DNA of 64,000 bases from Strongylocentrotus droebachiensis (lineage: Eukaryota > Echinodermata > Echinoidea > Camarodonta > Strongylocentrotidae). The DNA lies in NCBI GenBank assembly GCA_035222895.1, contig JAVYIG010001606.1, forward strand, positions 186,001 to 250,000, in the 5' to 3' direction. The notes below the pieces were generated by a model. That model was given only the letters and a program-made list of their open reading frames with translations. It searched no databases and was not told where the DNA came from. A program made the position numbers and the translations under genes. Positions 37,315 through 49,969 of the stretch are shown here, piece after piece. Positions within the stretch are counted from its first letter, which is position 1. Each line of letters begins with the position of its first letter.

Positions 37315-37396
37315 GCATAGCATTGCTATGATGTAACCGTGACGTCATCCATGGTATAGTGCACTATACCATAGCACTATACCATGGATGACGTCA
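37315..37396. repeat. compound palindrome with two CRE octamers
   Basis: Perfect 23-bp arms at 37340-37362 and 37374-37396 each begin or end in TGACGTCA (CREB/ATF site). The left arm overlaps an 18-bp perfect palindrome, GGTATAGTGCACTATACC (37353-37370). A further CATAGCA-T-TGCTATG inverted repeat lies just left. TATATA follows the right arm. Confidence 0.9.
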
Positions 37397-37553
37397 TTTA
37401 TATATGCTATCGATCAAGATAAATGTGCTATCGGTCGCGATATGTCCGTCTGCGCTGCTCTCACCAGCCAGAGCACCTGCACTATACACAACTTCAGTGA
37501 CAGTAAACATTATTATTAATATTTGATATATAAGGTTGGTGTGAAAAATATAA

Positions 37554-37722
37554 AACAAATATATCATGCACTATTTCAAGCCACTATAGTGAAATTATGG
37601 ATTTCTCGGCAACAGATGTAGCACTATTTTCTTCGGGGCTACGCCCCTCAGAAAATAGTGCTATTCCTGCTACCTCTATCCATAATTTCAACTAGAGCCT
37701 CTCAGTGCATGGTATATTTGTT
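37554..37722. mobile_element. fold-back (MITE-like) element
   Basis: Outer arms AACAAATATA-CATGCACT and reverse complement bound about 169 bp. Inward are GAAATTATGGAT and its complement, then a 14-bp perfect stem TAGCACTATTTTCT (37619-37632 with 37650-37663) and GGGGC-TAC-GCCCC at the apex. The whole element folds on itself. No target duplication could be fixed. Confidence 0.75.
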
Positions 37723-39240
37723 AATTATTACATTGCAGCAGACTTTGGATTATTAGTAGACATTGTTTAGTGGCATTGTATTGTTTGTTATTGAAATTGT
37801 TATCAGCATTGCGTTCATTATTATCAACATTATACCCCATATCATGATCATCCTCATCATCATCGTTATCACCATTGGTAGTCTGATGATAATGATGGTA
37901 ATAGTATCTCTTTTCTTAATTGATTTCCTTGCAATTATTCTTTTTTTTCACACAAGTAGTGCTAAAATAAGTACTGATCCTTTTATTTAATGTAAATATA
38001 TTTGGTTATGCTAAGGAAAGCACAGAACTCTTCCCTTCTTTTACCAATTGTTTACGCTATGTTTAGTAAAATATGTCACTTAAAGATATCCCTCGTATAA
38101 TTAAATCATATGCTTATGTAAATATCTTATGTTTATTCAGATATCCTAATTTATATAGAAACCTATTAACTGGGACCTGCATAATACAAGCTTTGCTTTT
38201 TAGTAGATCCCCCAATTTATTTAGCCTTTTTCAATGTTTCAATTTCAATTTGTTATAACTATTACCATGTTTATCATGTTCAATATGTTACCTTCGATAA
38301 AGTAGAAATAAATCAACTTGAAATAAACTTGAAATAATAGAATTAATAATAAGAAGCAAATTAAAATAATACCAAAAATAATAATAATAAAAATATTAAT
38401 GATAACACTAACAATGATAATATTAATCATGATAATAATAATGATAATAATGTTTTTTTTTGTCCCTCTTATCCTCAAGCGAGGTTTTTATTTCCATAAT
38501 AGCAATACATATTTACATTAATAACTCAATGATTGAGTGAAACATAACATAGGCTAATAATAATAATAATGATAATTAATATTGTTATCATTATTAATTG
38601 TAGATGTAATAGTAGCTGAAGTTGCAGTAAAGGCAGTAGTCCTATATTATAACCATCAATACAATTCCTCGCACCTTTAACCTGTTGATATTTCTTTATC
38701 TGTCATCTGTTCTGTCTGGAAGCTTTAATTACTTTGTTTTATATTCGGAATGGATATTGGCTCACTATGTATCAAAACGGTTTATATATTTTAAACTTAT
38801 ATTTATCGGTTTAATATACTAAGAACAGTGTTTACAATATTGATTTTAAAAAATATAAAAAAAGTGATCTAATATACATTTTTTTTTAATGTTCATATAT
38901 TTGCTATGCAAAGATAGTGTAATAATCTACAGATTTGAAAGATAAAAGAAGGTGTTTTAAAAGCAGTTGAGCTCATCTTATCTTGAATCCACATCTTTAA
39001 TAACTCCCTATATCAAGGAACTTGGCTTTGGTCTTCAAGATTTGCAAATATCTTTTTCTTTCTTTTTTCTTCCACCATCATCAGTGCTTGCACCAGCATG
39101 ATTTATGAGACAGTTCTATTTACCTAGCCAATCCGCTGTCGACTCCAAAGTGACTTCAAACACGGCCCAAGAATGGAAGCTCTCTTCTTTCAATATGGAT
39201 ACCATAAAATGATATCAATATTACAATACCCAAGATCATC
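37723..39240. other. AT-rich spacer with ATT/ATA repeats
   Basis: No gene seen. Degenerate ATC/ATT repeats at about 37800-37900 and AATAAT repeats at about 38330-38600 give Ile-rich artefact frames. Confidence 0.6.
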
Positions 39241-39510
39241 AAGCTAAAGTGATGTTTGACACGGCTAATTGCGTGTGCTTTCGAGCGAGTATCCCGGTCT
39301 ATTTAAACAACACAGTCTAAAATTCGACTGATGATGATCGAACGAGAGTCGTATGTATTGACATAATAATATGCGAGTATCGTCTGTTCGTTCCTTGGCA
39401 AACATTCCCGCCAAAACTAGCGCGCGCGCTCCGTAAGCAGACCATTTCCGTTTTCCGCTACGAGGCGCATTGAAATTGGACATTTCTTCCCCACCCATTC
39501 TTCTTCTTCA
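39240..39510. promoter_or_regulatory. GC-rich island with E2F-class word
   Basis: Low-repeat island with TTCCCGCCAAAA (39405-39416) followed by a GCGCGCGCGC run. No plausible open frame. Confidence 0.25.
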
Positions 39511-40469
39511 GTCTTTTGAGTAAATATAGCCCCAGAGAGGATGTTCTTATTGCGTGATGATCAACGTAATCGTAGAAAAAAAATGTCTAATCTAAGCTTG
39601 AAAATCAGAAAGAAAGTCGTCGTTAATCGCGTGCATGGCACGAAGTCCACAGAATGGAAGTTAATATAAAAAAAAAACTTTTTGGTAAAGTTTGGTATAA
39701 AATATAAATTAATAGCTTAATTCCTTGCAAGCAATCCATAAAATAAAACACGTCAGAAAGTGTACAAAGATGCAAAGATCTTCGGGGGCATATCCAGACT
39801 GTTTATTTTTAAAGAGAGAATAAACATACCTCTTCTCTCCCCCCCCCCCCCAAAAAAAAAGTATTAGTAATTTTAGTCCTTCTCTTAAGTATTATTTGAT
39901 TAGATTTTTCTGGCTGCAAAAGGGTGAGGTATTGACTCCATGTTGGATATCCCATTGCCTGCAAAGGGCCCAGTGCTGATGTGTTGTAATTCTTTCGCAA
40001 GCCAACGTTTTATATTTACATTTTACACTTTATTCCCATTTAAAGTAGTGTAATATATCCCATGAATATTTTTCGTTTTTCTTTTTTATATTATAGTTTT
40101 TAATCGATAAACTTAGATTTATAGTCTACTGCTAGACTTTAATACCCCTGAACTTGTTTCTTTCTAACTCGAATATGAAATATGAAGGAGTTTACAAATA
40201 GATGACTTATCAAATGGATAGTAAAAATCAATCAATTGAAGAAAGATAAAAAAGGGTTTACATTACAAGGCCATTGCTTTTTAAAAGTTGCGTGTATATA
40301 AAGATAGATCAAACAAGAATTTCTGATTGTTATATTTTGCATTACAACTGTAAATGCCTTTCACAGTTAAGAAGCGGAAAATTCCACTTCCAGTGCATGT
40401 GGCCGTCTCCAAGCGATCTAGAAGTCTAAAGAGAAACATGAATGGTTACATAACGTAATGAAGAGTTGA

Positions 40470-40960
40470 TTTGATGTTTATTGGCGGAGTTATGTCGTAG
40501 CCCTCGACGCTGACACGTCTTAAAATGGCGTCCGGTAATTGCATTTACATGATGGTGACTGTCCCCTAATCTCGTATCCTCGGTGAATCTCATCAGATTC
40601 ACTCAGCATCATCTCAGAGGCGAACAATCACTAGCCGAGAATGCTAATTTCCCTTAAAGTGGGATAATACCTCATTATCCTCCTCCTAGTAATTAAAACC
40701 CAGCCCCCTGATACACAAAACGCCCCATAAGAATTCTTTAACACCCCACACAAAGTTCATTTGAGATTCATCCCCATCCAATAAAGCTTTTCATTAAAAG
40801 CCCTCGTTTGCGGTTGTTGTCTTTTTGGAGATGGAGGAAACTATTCATTAAAGATCAACATCGCTTAGGTCTGAAGGACTGTGTGTTAGCTACTCTCTTC
40901 AAATCTACTTGACCATTCTCAACAAGATCACGTTGTTTGCCTTTTTAAATAACAAAGCAA
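40470..40960. promoter_or_regulatory. candidate enhancer / conserved non-coding element
   Basis: Repeat-free, balanced composition. Words read: TTGCATTTACAT (POU-like, about 40539-40550), AACAAT (Sox-like), GGATAATACCTCATTATCC (40662-40680, a GGATAA inverted repeat that is also GATA/bicoid-like), TAATTAAAA, TAATCTC. No open frame. It is among the most regulatory-looking stretches between the genes. Confidence 0.35.
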
Positions 40961-42949
40961 ACCTAGACATTTAGAAGTCTGTGCGAGTATGCTACCTCTG
41001 TCTCCCCTCTCCCACATTCTCTTTCCTTCGATACCCCCTCATGATATCAACTGCACATTCACAACATTCCTTCAGGGTTTCTATTTTAATAACTTGAGCA
41101 AATTAATCCAAACAGAAATATGCTGTTATGTTTTGTGTTTTTCTTTAATGTAAGAGAACCAAAGGAAACAAAGAAAAGAGAAGTATCTTAAATTAGAAAA
41201 AGAAATGTCAAATAACGATGGAAATCCTGTTTTTTGTTAACTTTTGTAAAACGAGTCACTTAAACAATTTTGTTGTGTGACGCTTACTTTCGAGAAAAAA
41301 AAATTCACTTCCATTGTATATATCCAAAGGGTTAAAGTAATAAAATGAACTTGTAAATGAACAAAGTAAATAATAATTTCAATTTTCTTTGTACAAAAGG
41401 TCATCTATATTATACCATACATTTTTAGATGGTGCCGCGGCGAGACTGTAGGCACCACATCGGCTACTAGAGCTGGTCCCAAGACAAGCAATTGACTGGG
41501 GATGGGGGTTAAAATGGTTTACCCATTCATCAATCAAGTTGGCTGGTAGCGGCACCCCCTTTTACCCACCCACGGCACCGGTTTATTTGGGTATAGTTTT
41601 GTTTTCTTCCATTAATTGTACAAACATTATATACAATAGTCATTATTATGAACAAGGCTTGTAGATAAGCAAGGCTCAGTATGATAATTTATGGGGCGGC
41701 ACACCCTGGAGACCTTAGCAATCATTGTGGGGATACGGGAATATCCCTTGTATTTTAAATGTTTTACATTTTCAATTTTGTAGTATTGAATCGCGGATTG
41801 AACATTTGCATTCATAACAAAGCGTCCATTTTTAGCTGATGACAGAAAAACCTTTACCTTATACCATAGACTAGACAGAACTCCCATGGGGAGTGTTATT
41901 AGAAGTGGAAATTTCGAAGTACAGATCGCCAGTCTTGAAAACCTAAGAAAATATAATCCATTTGTCCATTATTGTTATGGATCTGCATATCTCGGTGTTT
42001 GATTTAATCATAGTATCTTAAATTTTCCATATTGTAATATAGGACTATAATACTCAGAAACCTCTTCATTTTAATTATTTCGTTAAAAAAAAAAGATCAC
42101 ATTAGTCATCTAGCACCAATTGGAGATACATTAACCTGCTTATATAATCTTCTTCAGTATAATACGACGTGTCTAGAACTCCTGCCAATGGTTATTAAAG
42201 TCTTTTACCTTTCAAACAATTAAAAGTGTTATCATTACAGCTTTATTTCAAAGACAATTCATCTTGCATTCCAGCATCGGATTATGACCAGCTATTTTCA
42301 AAGAACGCACGACTTTACAATAATTTTGTGTACTCCCTAAAGTCTTATTGCGATTTTTACTCTCACAAACATTGATAAGTAGAGCAGTATTCTGAAACTC
42401 TAGTGATAAAAGTTTACCTCGGTGTCAAAAGTCCTTGTCATTATTTGATCTTGTGTAGCTCCTGAGACCCACTCGAATTAGAAGTGGCTTACTCCAGGAA
42501 AGGTGTTAAGGGTTCCTTAGAGGATTCCTTCCAAATATATTTAGAACGGATAGAAGGTGAATGCCCTGGTCTAGGGCTACTATTGTAGGTCGACCAAACA
42601 TTATGGTCTTGCGTGGAAGGGGATTGGATGAAAACTAAAACGATCAAATTGTTTTGTTTTGTATTGTTATAAGTTTGATGTGTGATTCGGGGCATATTTT
42701 GTAACAAAAGGTGAGAAGCACTGCTCTTTGTTCCTGAAGGAAACTTAAACGAGATGACGAGGAGTTTGCGTTGGATAAGAGAGACTCTTGACCGAATAAG
42801 AACATGGTATTGCATACGATACCCGACCCGAGTTTCTTTCCTATATTGTATTGAATATCGGCATGACAGACCGCGGACAGTGCAACATCAGCCAAAAGAA
42901 TAACGATTTTTGTGTCCATTTTCATAGGGAAAGAAAGAGAAATGATGAT

Positions 42950-43760
42950 GGAAGTATGTGATTTGTAGGCTATTAGAGCGGCGTTGGACCACGCTTGCTT
43001 GAGTTTGGCGTGCCCGAGCTTATAGGATGCATGGGCTGATGGCGCGTTTAATGTCAACTAGTGGCGTCTCACCTTCCGCCAGCTATGACAATAGTGATGG
43101 GTATGAATGACTGATTAGTAGACGAGCATACTAATGCGGACAGCCAGAGCGCCGTGAAATGATTGCGTGTTGGTACACAGCGACACGATCATCTTATCGA
43201 TTGATAAGCGAGCTGGGCAGGTTGATGCGCGCGCCCCGGAGCCTCGGCCCAGCTTCGCTCAGGCTTCGCTGCAGTTGGATGCACGCCCTAACCTGCGTCG
43301 TGTGAGCAGGCACGCACGCATCCACTACTGGCGGGAAACTGATAGCGCCAAAATCCCGACTCTGAATCACTAAAAAGCGACTATGGTCGTGATGATTCCT
43401 CATCATTCTAGCGCATACATTTGCGCTTCATCCCCAACCTCTGCCTCCATCTCAATCCCTCTCTCCTTTTCTGTCTCCTCTCCCTATAATGTTCTGAATA
43501 TGTTGATGCCATTTTTTGTCTGTTTTGTTGAAGCACAGACGTGTTGCTATCAGTTTCCACGACCTGGTTTAAATGCCGTGGCGTCGCCTATCAAATTGAC
43601 ATCGCGCCACGCAGCAAGGCAGGAAGTGAAGATTGTATGCTGAACCACGCGCGCTCTCCCATCTAAACCACCGAAGTGAGTCTGTCCCTCGTGTTTTTGC
43701 AAGCTCTTCAGCAAATCCTGGGTATCGTCACCCACTGAAGCATCACCATGGAGAGCCACA
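42950..43760. promoter_or_regulatory. GC-rich island with paired E2F-class words
   Basis: CpG-rich stretch with GGCGGGAAA (43330-43338) and GCGCCAAAA (43345-43353) 6 bp apart in opposite orientation. Small open frames on both strands are uninformative. Confidence 0.3.
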
Positions 43761-43970
43761 ACCCCCTTGATCTACTCCTAGGCTCTGGGAAAAAGAAAGA
43801 AAAAGGTGTGCTTCACTTTGATGATCAGTCCTCAAGAAGTGTCATGGAGAACGCCTGCATTTTTGTTGGCGGTGTTTTATGAAAATTAAAGAAAATAGAT
43901 GGAGTGCTTTCCGATTGAAGTTAAAATGGCTACTGTCGAGAGAGAAGGGTTCTCAGAGGAACGCGGGGAG

Positions 43971-44140
43971 GGGGGGGGGGGGGCCTCTGGAAACTAGAGA
44001 GAAGAATCAGATAGAAATACAAACTGATTTACATTGAGAGAGTGTGTGTGTGTGTGTGTGTGTGTGCGTGTGCCTGTGTGTGTGTGTTGGGGATGGAATT
44101 GTGTTTGCGTGTGGAGTGCGTGTGTGTGTGTCTGAGAAAA
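43971..44140. repeat. G-run and GT microsatellite
   Basis: A G-run at about 43971-43983 and interrupted (GT)n from 44043 to about 44130. Confidence 0.9.
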
Positions 44141-46549
44141 AGAGACAGAGACATACATAGACAGGCAGACTAGCAGAGAGGGATGTTAAAAGGGACGACT
44201 TAGTCCTAGACTAAGGTGGGACCAAACCGAACTATGGAAAAAGGGATATATCGATAAGGAGAAAGTATACAATAATTATTTTAGACATGCACAAACGATG
44301 TACATAATTATGATTGTTTTCAAAACAGAATGTATGAAGATCTTGCATGAACAATTTCATCAATACACGAAGCCCCCACGGTAAAATGACATCATTCCCT
44401 TTTATTCTGTCTCTTTTATTTTTAAGTCTTATCTCTTAAGAGGATGCAGGGGACATTGCCTTCATCTTAATACTTTAAAATACAGATAAAAGATACCCCT
44501 GAGATCCGTCTTAACAAATTAATTCTATTTTCAGATGTACTTCAGCCTACTCTGTCACACAGGATACGGGTGTTTGAATGATAAATGAAGCGTTAATGCT
44601 AACAGCAGACGTCTTGAAAAGTTATTGCGTCCTCTGCTAATTGACCATTTACAGGTGGAGTGGGCCTTGTGCGCCGTGTAAAGGAGCTACCATAAATCGT
44701 CCCTCGTTTATACCTCTCACTCAAAAGTGGGTGGTATTCGAGCAAATAACACAGATTCATTGCAGATGGATAACAGTTTTTCAGCGTCGGTAGTTTCAAT
44801 TTGGATTAGGTAGCAGAAGATTTCTTTCAGGAGCGGATCAATTGAATAATGAGAAAACGGCCGTCGATTATTCAATCCCGAAAAGGTGATAAAAGTCACC
44901 CAGCCACGTTTAGTGACCACATTCTGAAAATCATAAAATCAGTAGGGATAAATCACAAGAAAATAAATTCCTTGAACGGACTATGCGATCGGAATTGGTT
45001 GATGTGTTGGGTAATGCAAATTTGTTTAACCCAACTCTATATTGTGTTTTTAATCAAATCTTGTAAATCCAGGAATCTGTCAGCTCGAAAGAACATCGTA
45101 AAGGATTATCTATCTAAAAAAAGTCAAAGTAAATACAGTTGAAAAAAGGGTGAATTTTCACTAAAAATAAATATATTATTGATAGTACATAAATTATTGT
45201 GTGATGTTAACACAAAAAAGTTTATTTTATCAGAGATTCTGATATTTATTCGAACGACCTGCAGTTTTAGTATTAAAACCCCAACTGCTGATATCTTTAG
45301 CGCTTGTATTAAGTTTGATCACTAATTTCAAATTTACCAAAGGCGTGCAAGGTAAAAAAAATAATTATTAACCAACTTATTAAAATGACTAAGGATTATT
45401 CTAATAATACGTTTTTCATTTTACAGAATTCATATTGCTGAACTTGTAATACATCGTCTAATCGAGCACATAAACAGTATCAGATGTTATATCAAACAGT
45501 TTAGCAATCAAGTATCCCTAGTAATTTATGAAATATACCTTTTTCTTATTTCCAAATCTCAGAAAAATATTACCAAAAAATAGAATCCTCGCACATTTTG
45601 CACATTATAAGTACTTCGATTTGCACTTTGCTTTCGAATTGATTATAAGAAAATAGGTACTCACTTTAAACAGAAAAATCAATGTAGTGTAACGTAAAAG
45701 GCGAGGCATTATTTTTTTCTTCTCTCAAATGGAGACGAGCAAAAAAAATGAAAATCAATAGAAACAAAGATTTGTTTCATGTTGTCAGGAATTAGATTCA
45801 TTAAATCTCTTTCAACCTAGGGTCACTGTCCGTAATTAGGAATAATTGAACGGGAAGCAATCATCAGTCAACCTGGGACATGGCTGTACGCGGGCTTCGT
45901 AGTTTGATGGATTGAATCTCGATTTTATTTCTTCGTGTATATACAAAACCGCTGTAATTTGTTAACAAACTCACTGCTGCTTCTCGTTGGGAAGCCTGGG
46001 AAAAGATATGAAGCAAGCACAAATTTGACCGAGTAACATGAAGATTGTAGTAGCATAATAAGCCAGAGAGGACCACCACCGCCCCCTCCTCTTTCCTTTT
46101 CCATGGCTATAAGAGAGAGAGAGAGCGCCAGACAGACAGACAGAAGCAGCAACTTTAAAAAGTTACTTTACAAAATAAATATCACATAAGGATCCAGAGT
46201 AAAGAAAACACTTTCATATGAAGTAATATTAAGAAAGAAAAGAGCCTTTATCTCTGGGATGTCTTGGTCGATCCAAGATATCAAGGACAATTTTTATTCT
46301 TTAGAAAATGATCCATATTAATTAAAAGTATGAGAATATAGGACCTAATTTGTAAGAGATAAAAGCTATCATTCCAAGAAATATTGACAAGTAATAATGT
46401 TTTCTTGGCTATGCTATTTTATATTCCCCATATTTATCTTTCAGTTTTAGACAACGGTTCTACATGTTCCTCTATTAGAACATTCTGTGCATAATCGTGC
46501 TCTTACCGGGTAATATGCATCAGTTTTATGTTTTGCTAAGGTCGGTTGC
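44141..46549. other. intergenic spacer
   Basis: No gene, repeat family or compact motif cluster recognised in this AT-rich stretch. Confidence 0.5.
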
Positions 46550-47040
46550 CATGTCATGCTAAGCGTTGTGCCCGGCGGAGCGACAAGGCAAATTGACTTC
46601 AATCTCCAAGATGTAAGATGGTGTGGAGGTTATGTCTTCCACGATGTCCCCTGCAGGCCCGTCAGTGATTCCGCACCAGGAGCAGGCGATTAAAAATGGC
46701 GACCGCGCGATTCGCAATCGCCAGAAAACGTTTGGCGGGAGGGAGTTTTCTCTTCCTCTGTCTGTCCCTTTCCATCGATATCGTAGAAGTAAATTGAACA
46801 GGAGGTTGACTGGGCTGGAAGGTGCTGCATCCCTTCATAGGATGTGTTTTGGGATTCCGCGGCACGCATGTTGGATTCAATCGTCCAAATGTTTAGCAGG
46901 TTTTGGTGGGTAGAGATCGATGCTGAGTCGCTTTCATCGCCTGCAAGGATGAATCCCCGAGGTCTGCTTGGTGCTGAAGCACGCGTGTGTGTACTTTTAT
47001 CGATTCTCGGCAGAGGCGTTTATCTTCCTAAGTAGCGCGA
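46550..47040. promoter_or_regulatory. GC-rich island, candidate conserved non-coding element
   Basis: Low-repeat, CpG-containing, with TTTGGCGGGA (46731-46740, E2F-class). A 96-aa plus-strand frame shows no domain. Confidence 0.3.
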
Positions 47041-47372
47041 TGTGTAAATGGCTCTTAAATTGAGGAAGATACCCCCTTAATGCAAGTGCTATCACCAAAG
47101 CAACTATCTCTGTTATTCTTTACATTTTCCCACTCTTTAATTTTTTATTTTTTTATTGTGATACTGAAGATGGTTTACAAGAGAGGGGTCGTTTCCTTGC
47201 AAACTTCCGAAAGAAGTTTTTGTTCCATGCATTAACCTTGAAGATTGTTACATGAAGGCAAAGTAAACAATAATTAATGCAGAGGGATGGATTTAGTAAG
47301 GCGGCGAACTCAGTTATTACTTATTTATACAAATCCCACTCTCTATTATACTCTTTCACTGCTTCCTCCCCC

Positions 47373-47575
47373 ACCCCTCACACTCTCGCTCTCTCTTTCT
47401 CTCTCTCTCTCTCTCTTGCTATCTCTCTCCATACTTCGGTCCGTCTATAATGTGTGTGTGTGTGTGTGTGCGTGTTTCTCTCTCTCTCTCTCTCCTTTCC
47501 TCTTCTCTCTAACTTTAACACACCCTCTCTCTCTCACACACACTCACGAACACCCACACGCACGCACTCACATCC
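47373..47575. repeat. CT / GT / CA microsatellites
   Basis: (CT)n at about 47390-47430, (GT)n at 47452-47475, then (CT)n and CA-rich sequence to about 47575. Confidence 0.9.
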
Positions 47576-48329
47576 TTTATCATTCGTTAGCTTTTTAAAA
47601 ACTACTATCACCTTTATTTTCTATCTATTTCACTGTTCAAATTCATGCAATCTATATACCTAAGCTTAAGTAGATATAAGGCACAATTTCCAATAAGTTC
47701 TGAGAACATCATAATAATGTGGTTACACATCTACAGTAGATGTTGTATTCACGTACGCACATTATCGTAATCTTCTGGAGAAGTTGTCCATCCGGTCGAG
47801 TAGTTGTACGAAGTTGAATAAGGTTATTATAAATGTTCTGTCTAGTGATTAAATGAAAGTTTCTATAAATGTACTCTCGTATGGAGTTATTCATCCATAA
47901 TTGTATTGGTAAATCAAATCGTACCAATATTTTGTATTGATGACTTTGGAGGATCTTGTTTAAGTCACCAATTGTTCTTTTTCATGATGTACAATCAATG
48001 GACTATATTAATGGAGTGTTTATGGAAAAGAATGTTTGTCTATTCCTTTGCTTAGTTTGGAAAAGGAATTTCGAACTGGCAATGCTGTTCGTGCTACAAT
48101 AATTGGCCCTTTTCTTCTCGTAAAAAGTTGTGAAGTTTCGATTTTGGGTCGTTTTTTTAAAAAGTAGCCTATCATTTATATCTTATAATCCTAATTACAT
48201 AATGAAATTTAAAAAACACATGATCTAGATATGTTATGAAGTTGCTTTTCGTGGAGTGATGATGCTTACAATGAATAGTTTCTGACTCTTTGCTTCTAGC
48301 TTGGACATGAAGTTTATCGTTGTCTTCTA

Positions 48330-49160
48330 AAAGCTTTCAGGCATGCGAAATTTGGATTTCATTCAAATCAAAGTTATTGTTTACAATCTGAGAATAAATG
48401 ACATCCAGAAGCATCATCAATTTGGAAGCACTTTCCCGATCCTTTTTACGATCTTTAAACAGTGTCTTCTCGCATGGGTGGAAATGGAAAGGGTCCCCGC
48501 TTGATCCCCTTTTGTAAGAACCACTCCTCACAAACACCCCTGGACTACAAACAACACTAGGACAATTGAGGCCCTTGTTATTTAGGTCCAAATTAAGAAT
48601 TGCTCTTCAAAACACATCGTGACACCAGACAAAAGATGAAAAAAAAACAGAGCATGTGGAAGCATCTTGGATATTTTTTTACCTTGCTGGGATTAAGGCA
48701 TTGTCCCCATCCAAGAAAAGGTCCGTCGTAAAAACAAGACCAGAATTAGGGAGTTTAAAGCCGGGATCGTTTGCACTCCCTTTGAATTTCGATGAAAAGA
48801 AGAAATACATTTGGACACCGATACCCCTTTGAAGTGACCGCCGTCCTATTGTTTGACGATAAATTGGAATGGTGCGGCAAGAAGTGAAAACTTCCACCGC
48901 GTAACGTCGGCTTTATACCACAAATCTCCTCCCCGTAACAATCATTCTTTGATCGGTATTGGTTCTTAGCAGCACGTCCAGGTGTGACTAGACTTATCTC
49001 TAGGGATTGGGATGGGAAGGGGTATAAAGATTGAGACCAGAAACCCTTTCGTTCCGAATAAAAGGATTTACGTCATTGGACAATTGATATTATCCAGGTG
49101 TGAGGATCGGAATGTAAATCAATCATGTTCGAGTTCACCAACTACTGTATAGTCCCACAT
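48330..49160. promoter_or_regulatory. candidate enhancer cluster between the two NK2 genes
   Basis: Repeat-free stretch about 6 kb beyond the NK2.2 stop codon. Words read: ATCAAAG-TTATTGTTTAC (TCF, Sox and forkhead overlapping, about 48367-48381), CTATTGTTTG (Sox, about 48844-48853), AACAATCATTCTTTGATC (about 48938-48955) and two T-box octamers AGGTGTGA (48980-48987 and 49096-49103). The open frames in it (84 and 72 aa) are not convincing. Confidence 0.35.
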
Positions 49161-49969
49161 CTTCTCTTCTTCATCACACTTTGGAGAAAGGTATTGTCGA
49201 GGAATCCTTTTAACTGATCGGATTGATTATTTTCTCGTAATGATCACAAGAGTCTATTTTAGGATTGTTCCTAGGCTGTATTTACTTGCAGTAATAATAC
49301 GTGTATTTTCCTGGAGAATTTGCTGATTGGCTTGTTAGTTCGGTTTCGATCTTTAACCTTCCGACATCTGACGGTAGTGCATAATGAAAATATCAATCAG
49401 AATATAAGTCATAATGTTTAATAGTCCTGTGATAAAAAGAGAGTTGATTATGAATTATGTTGTGCAATTCTAACCGAAAACTTGATGCACTAAAAAATCC
49501 ATTATCCCTAGTTTTGGTTCCAAGAATGTGCTTGAATTAAAATATACTGCAAGACATTTATTATTGATAGGAAACAAACGAGATATTTATCATTGTGTGT
49601 ACCCGGACTTTTTTAACCACGAGTACTCCTGCAGAAAAATTTCTTTTCTTTCCTGGAATTCTCGTCCCTACGTTTGAATTGCGGAGTTGTTGATGCTGAT
49701 GAATGGAATAGAGATGGGGGGGGGGGGGGGCGCGTAAAGTGCTGTAGGAAAGCATGTATTTGTTTTCGTTTTTTTTGTTTAAGAAATCGATATGGGTAGG
49801 TGTTTACTAGAGGGTGGGTGCGTGTGTGGGCGTATGATGTGTGTTACGTGTGTATGTGCGTGTTTGTGTGTGTGTTCCTGATAGTGATACAGATACACTG
49901 TGTACAGAACGAAGAAAAAATAGGACTGAAAATGTACGAGGATAATTTCCTTTAATGATTGATATTGCC

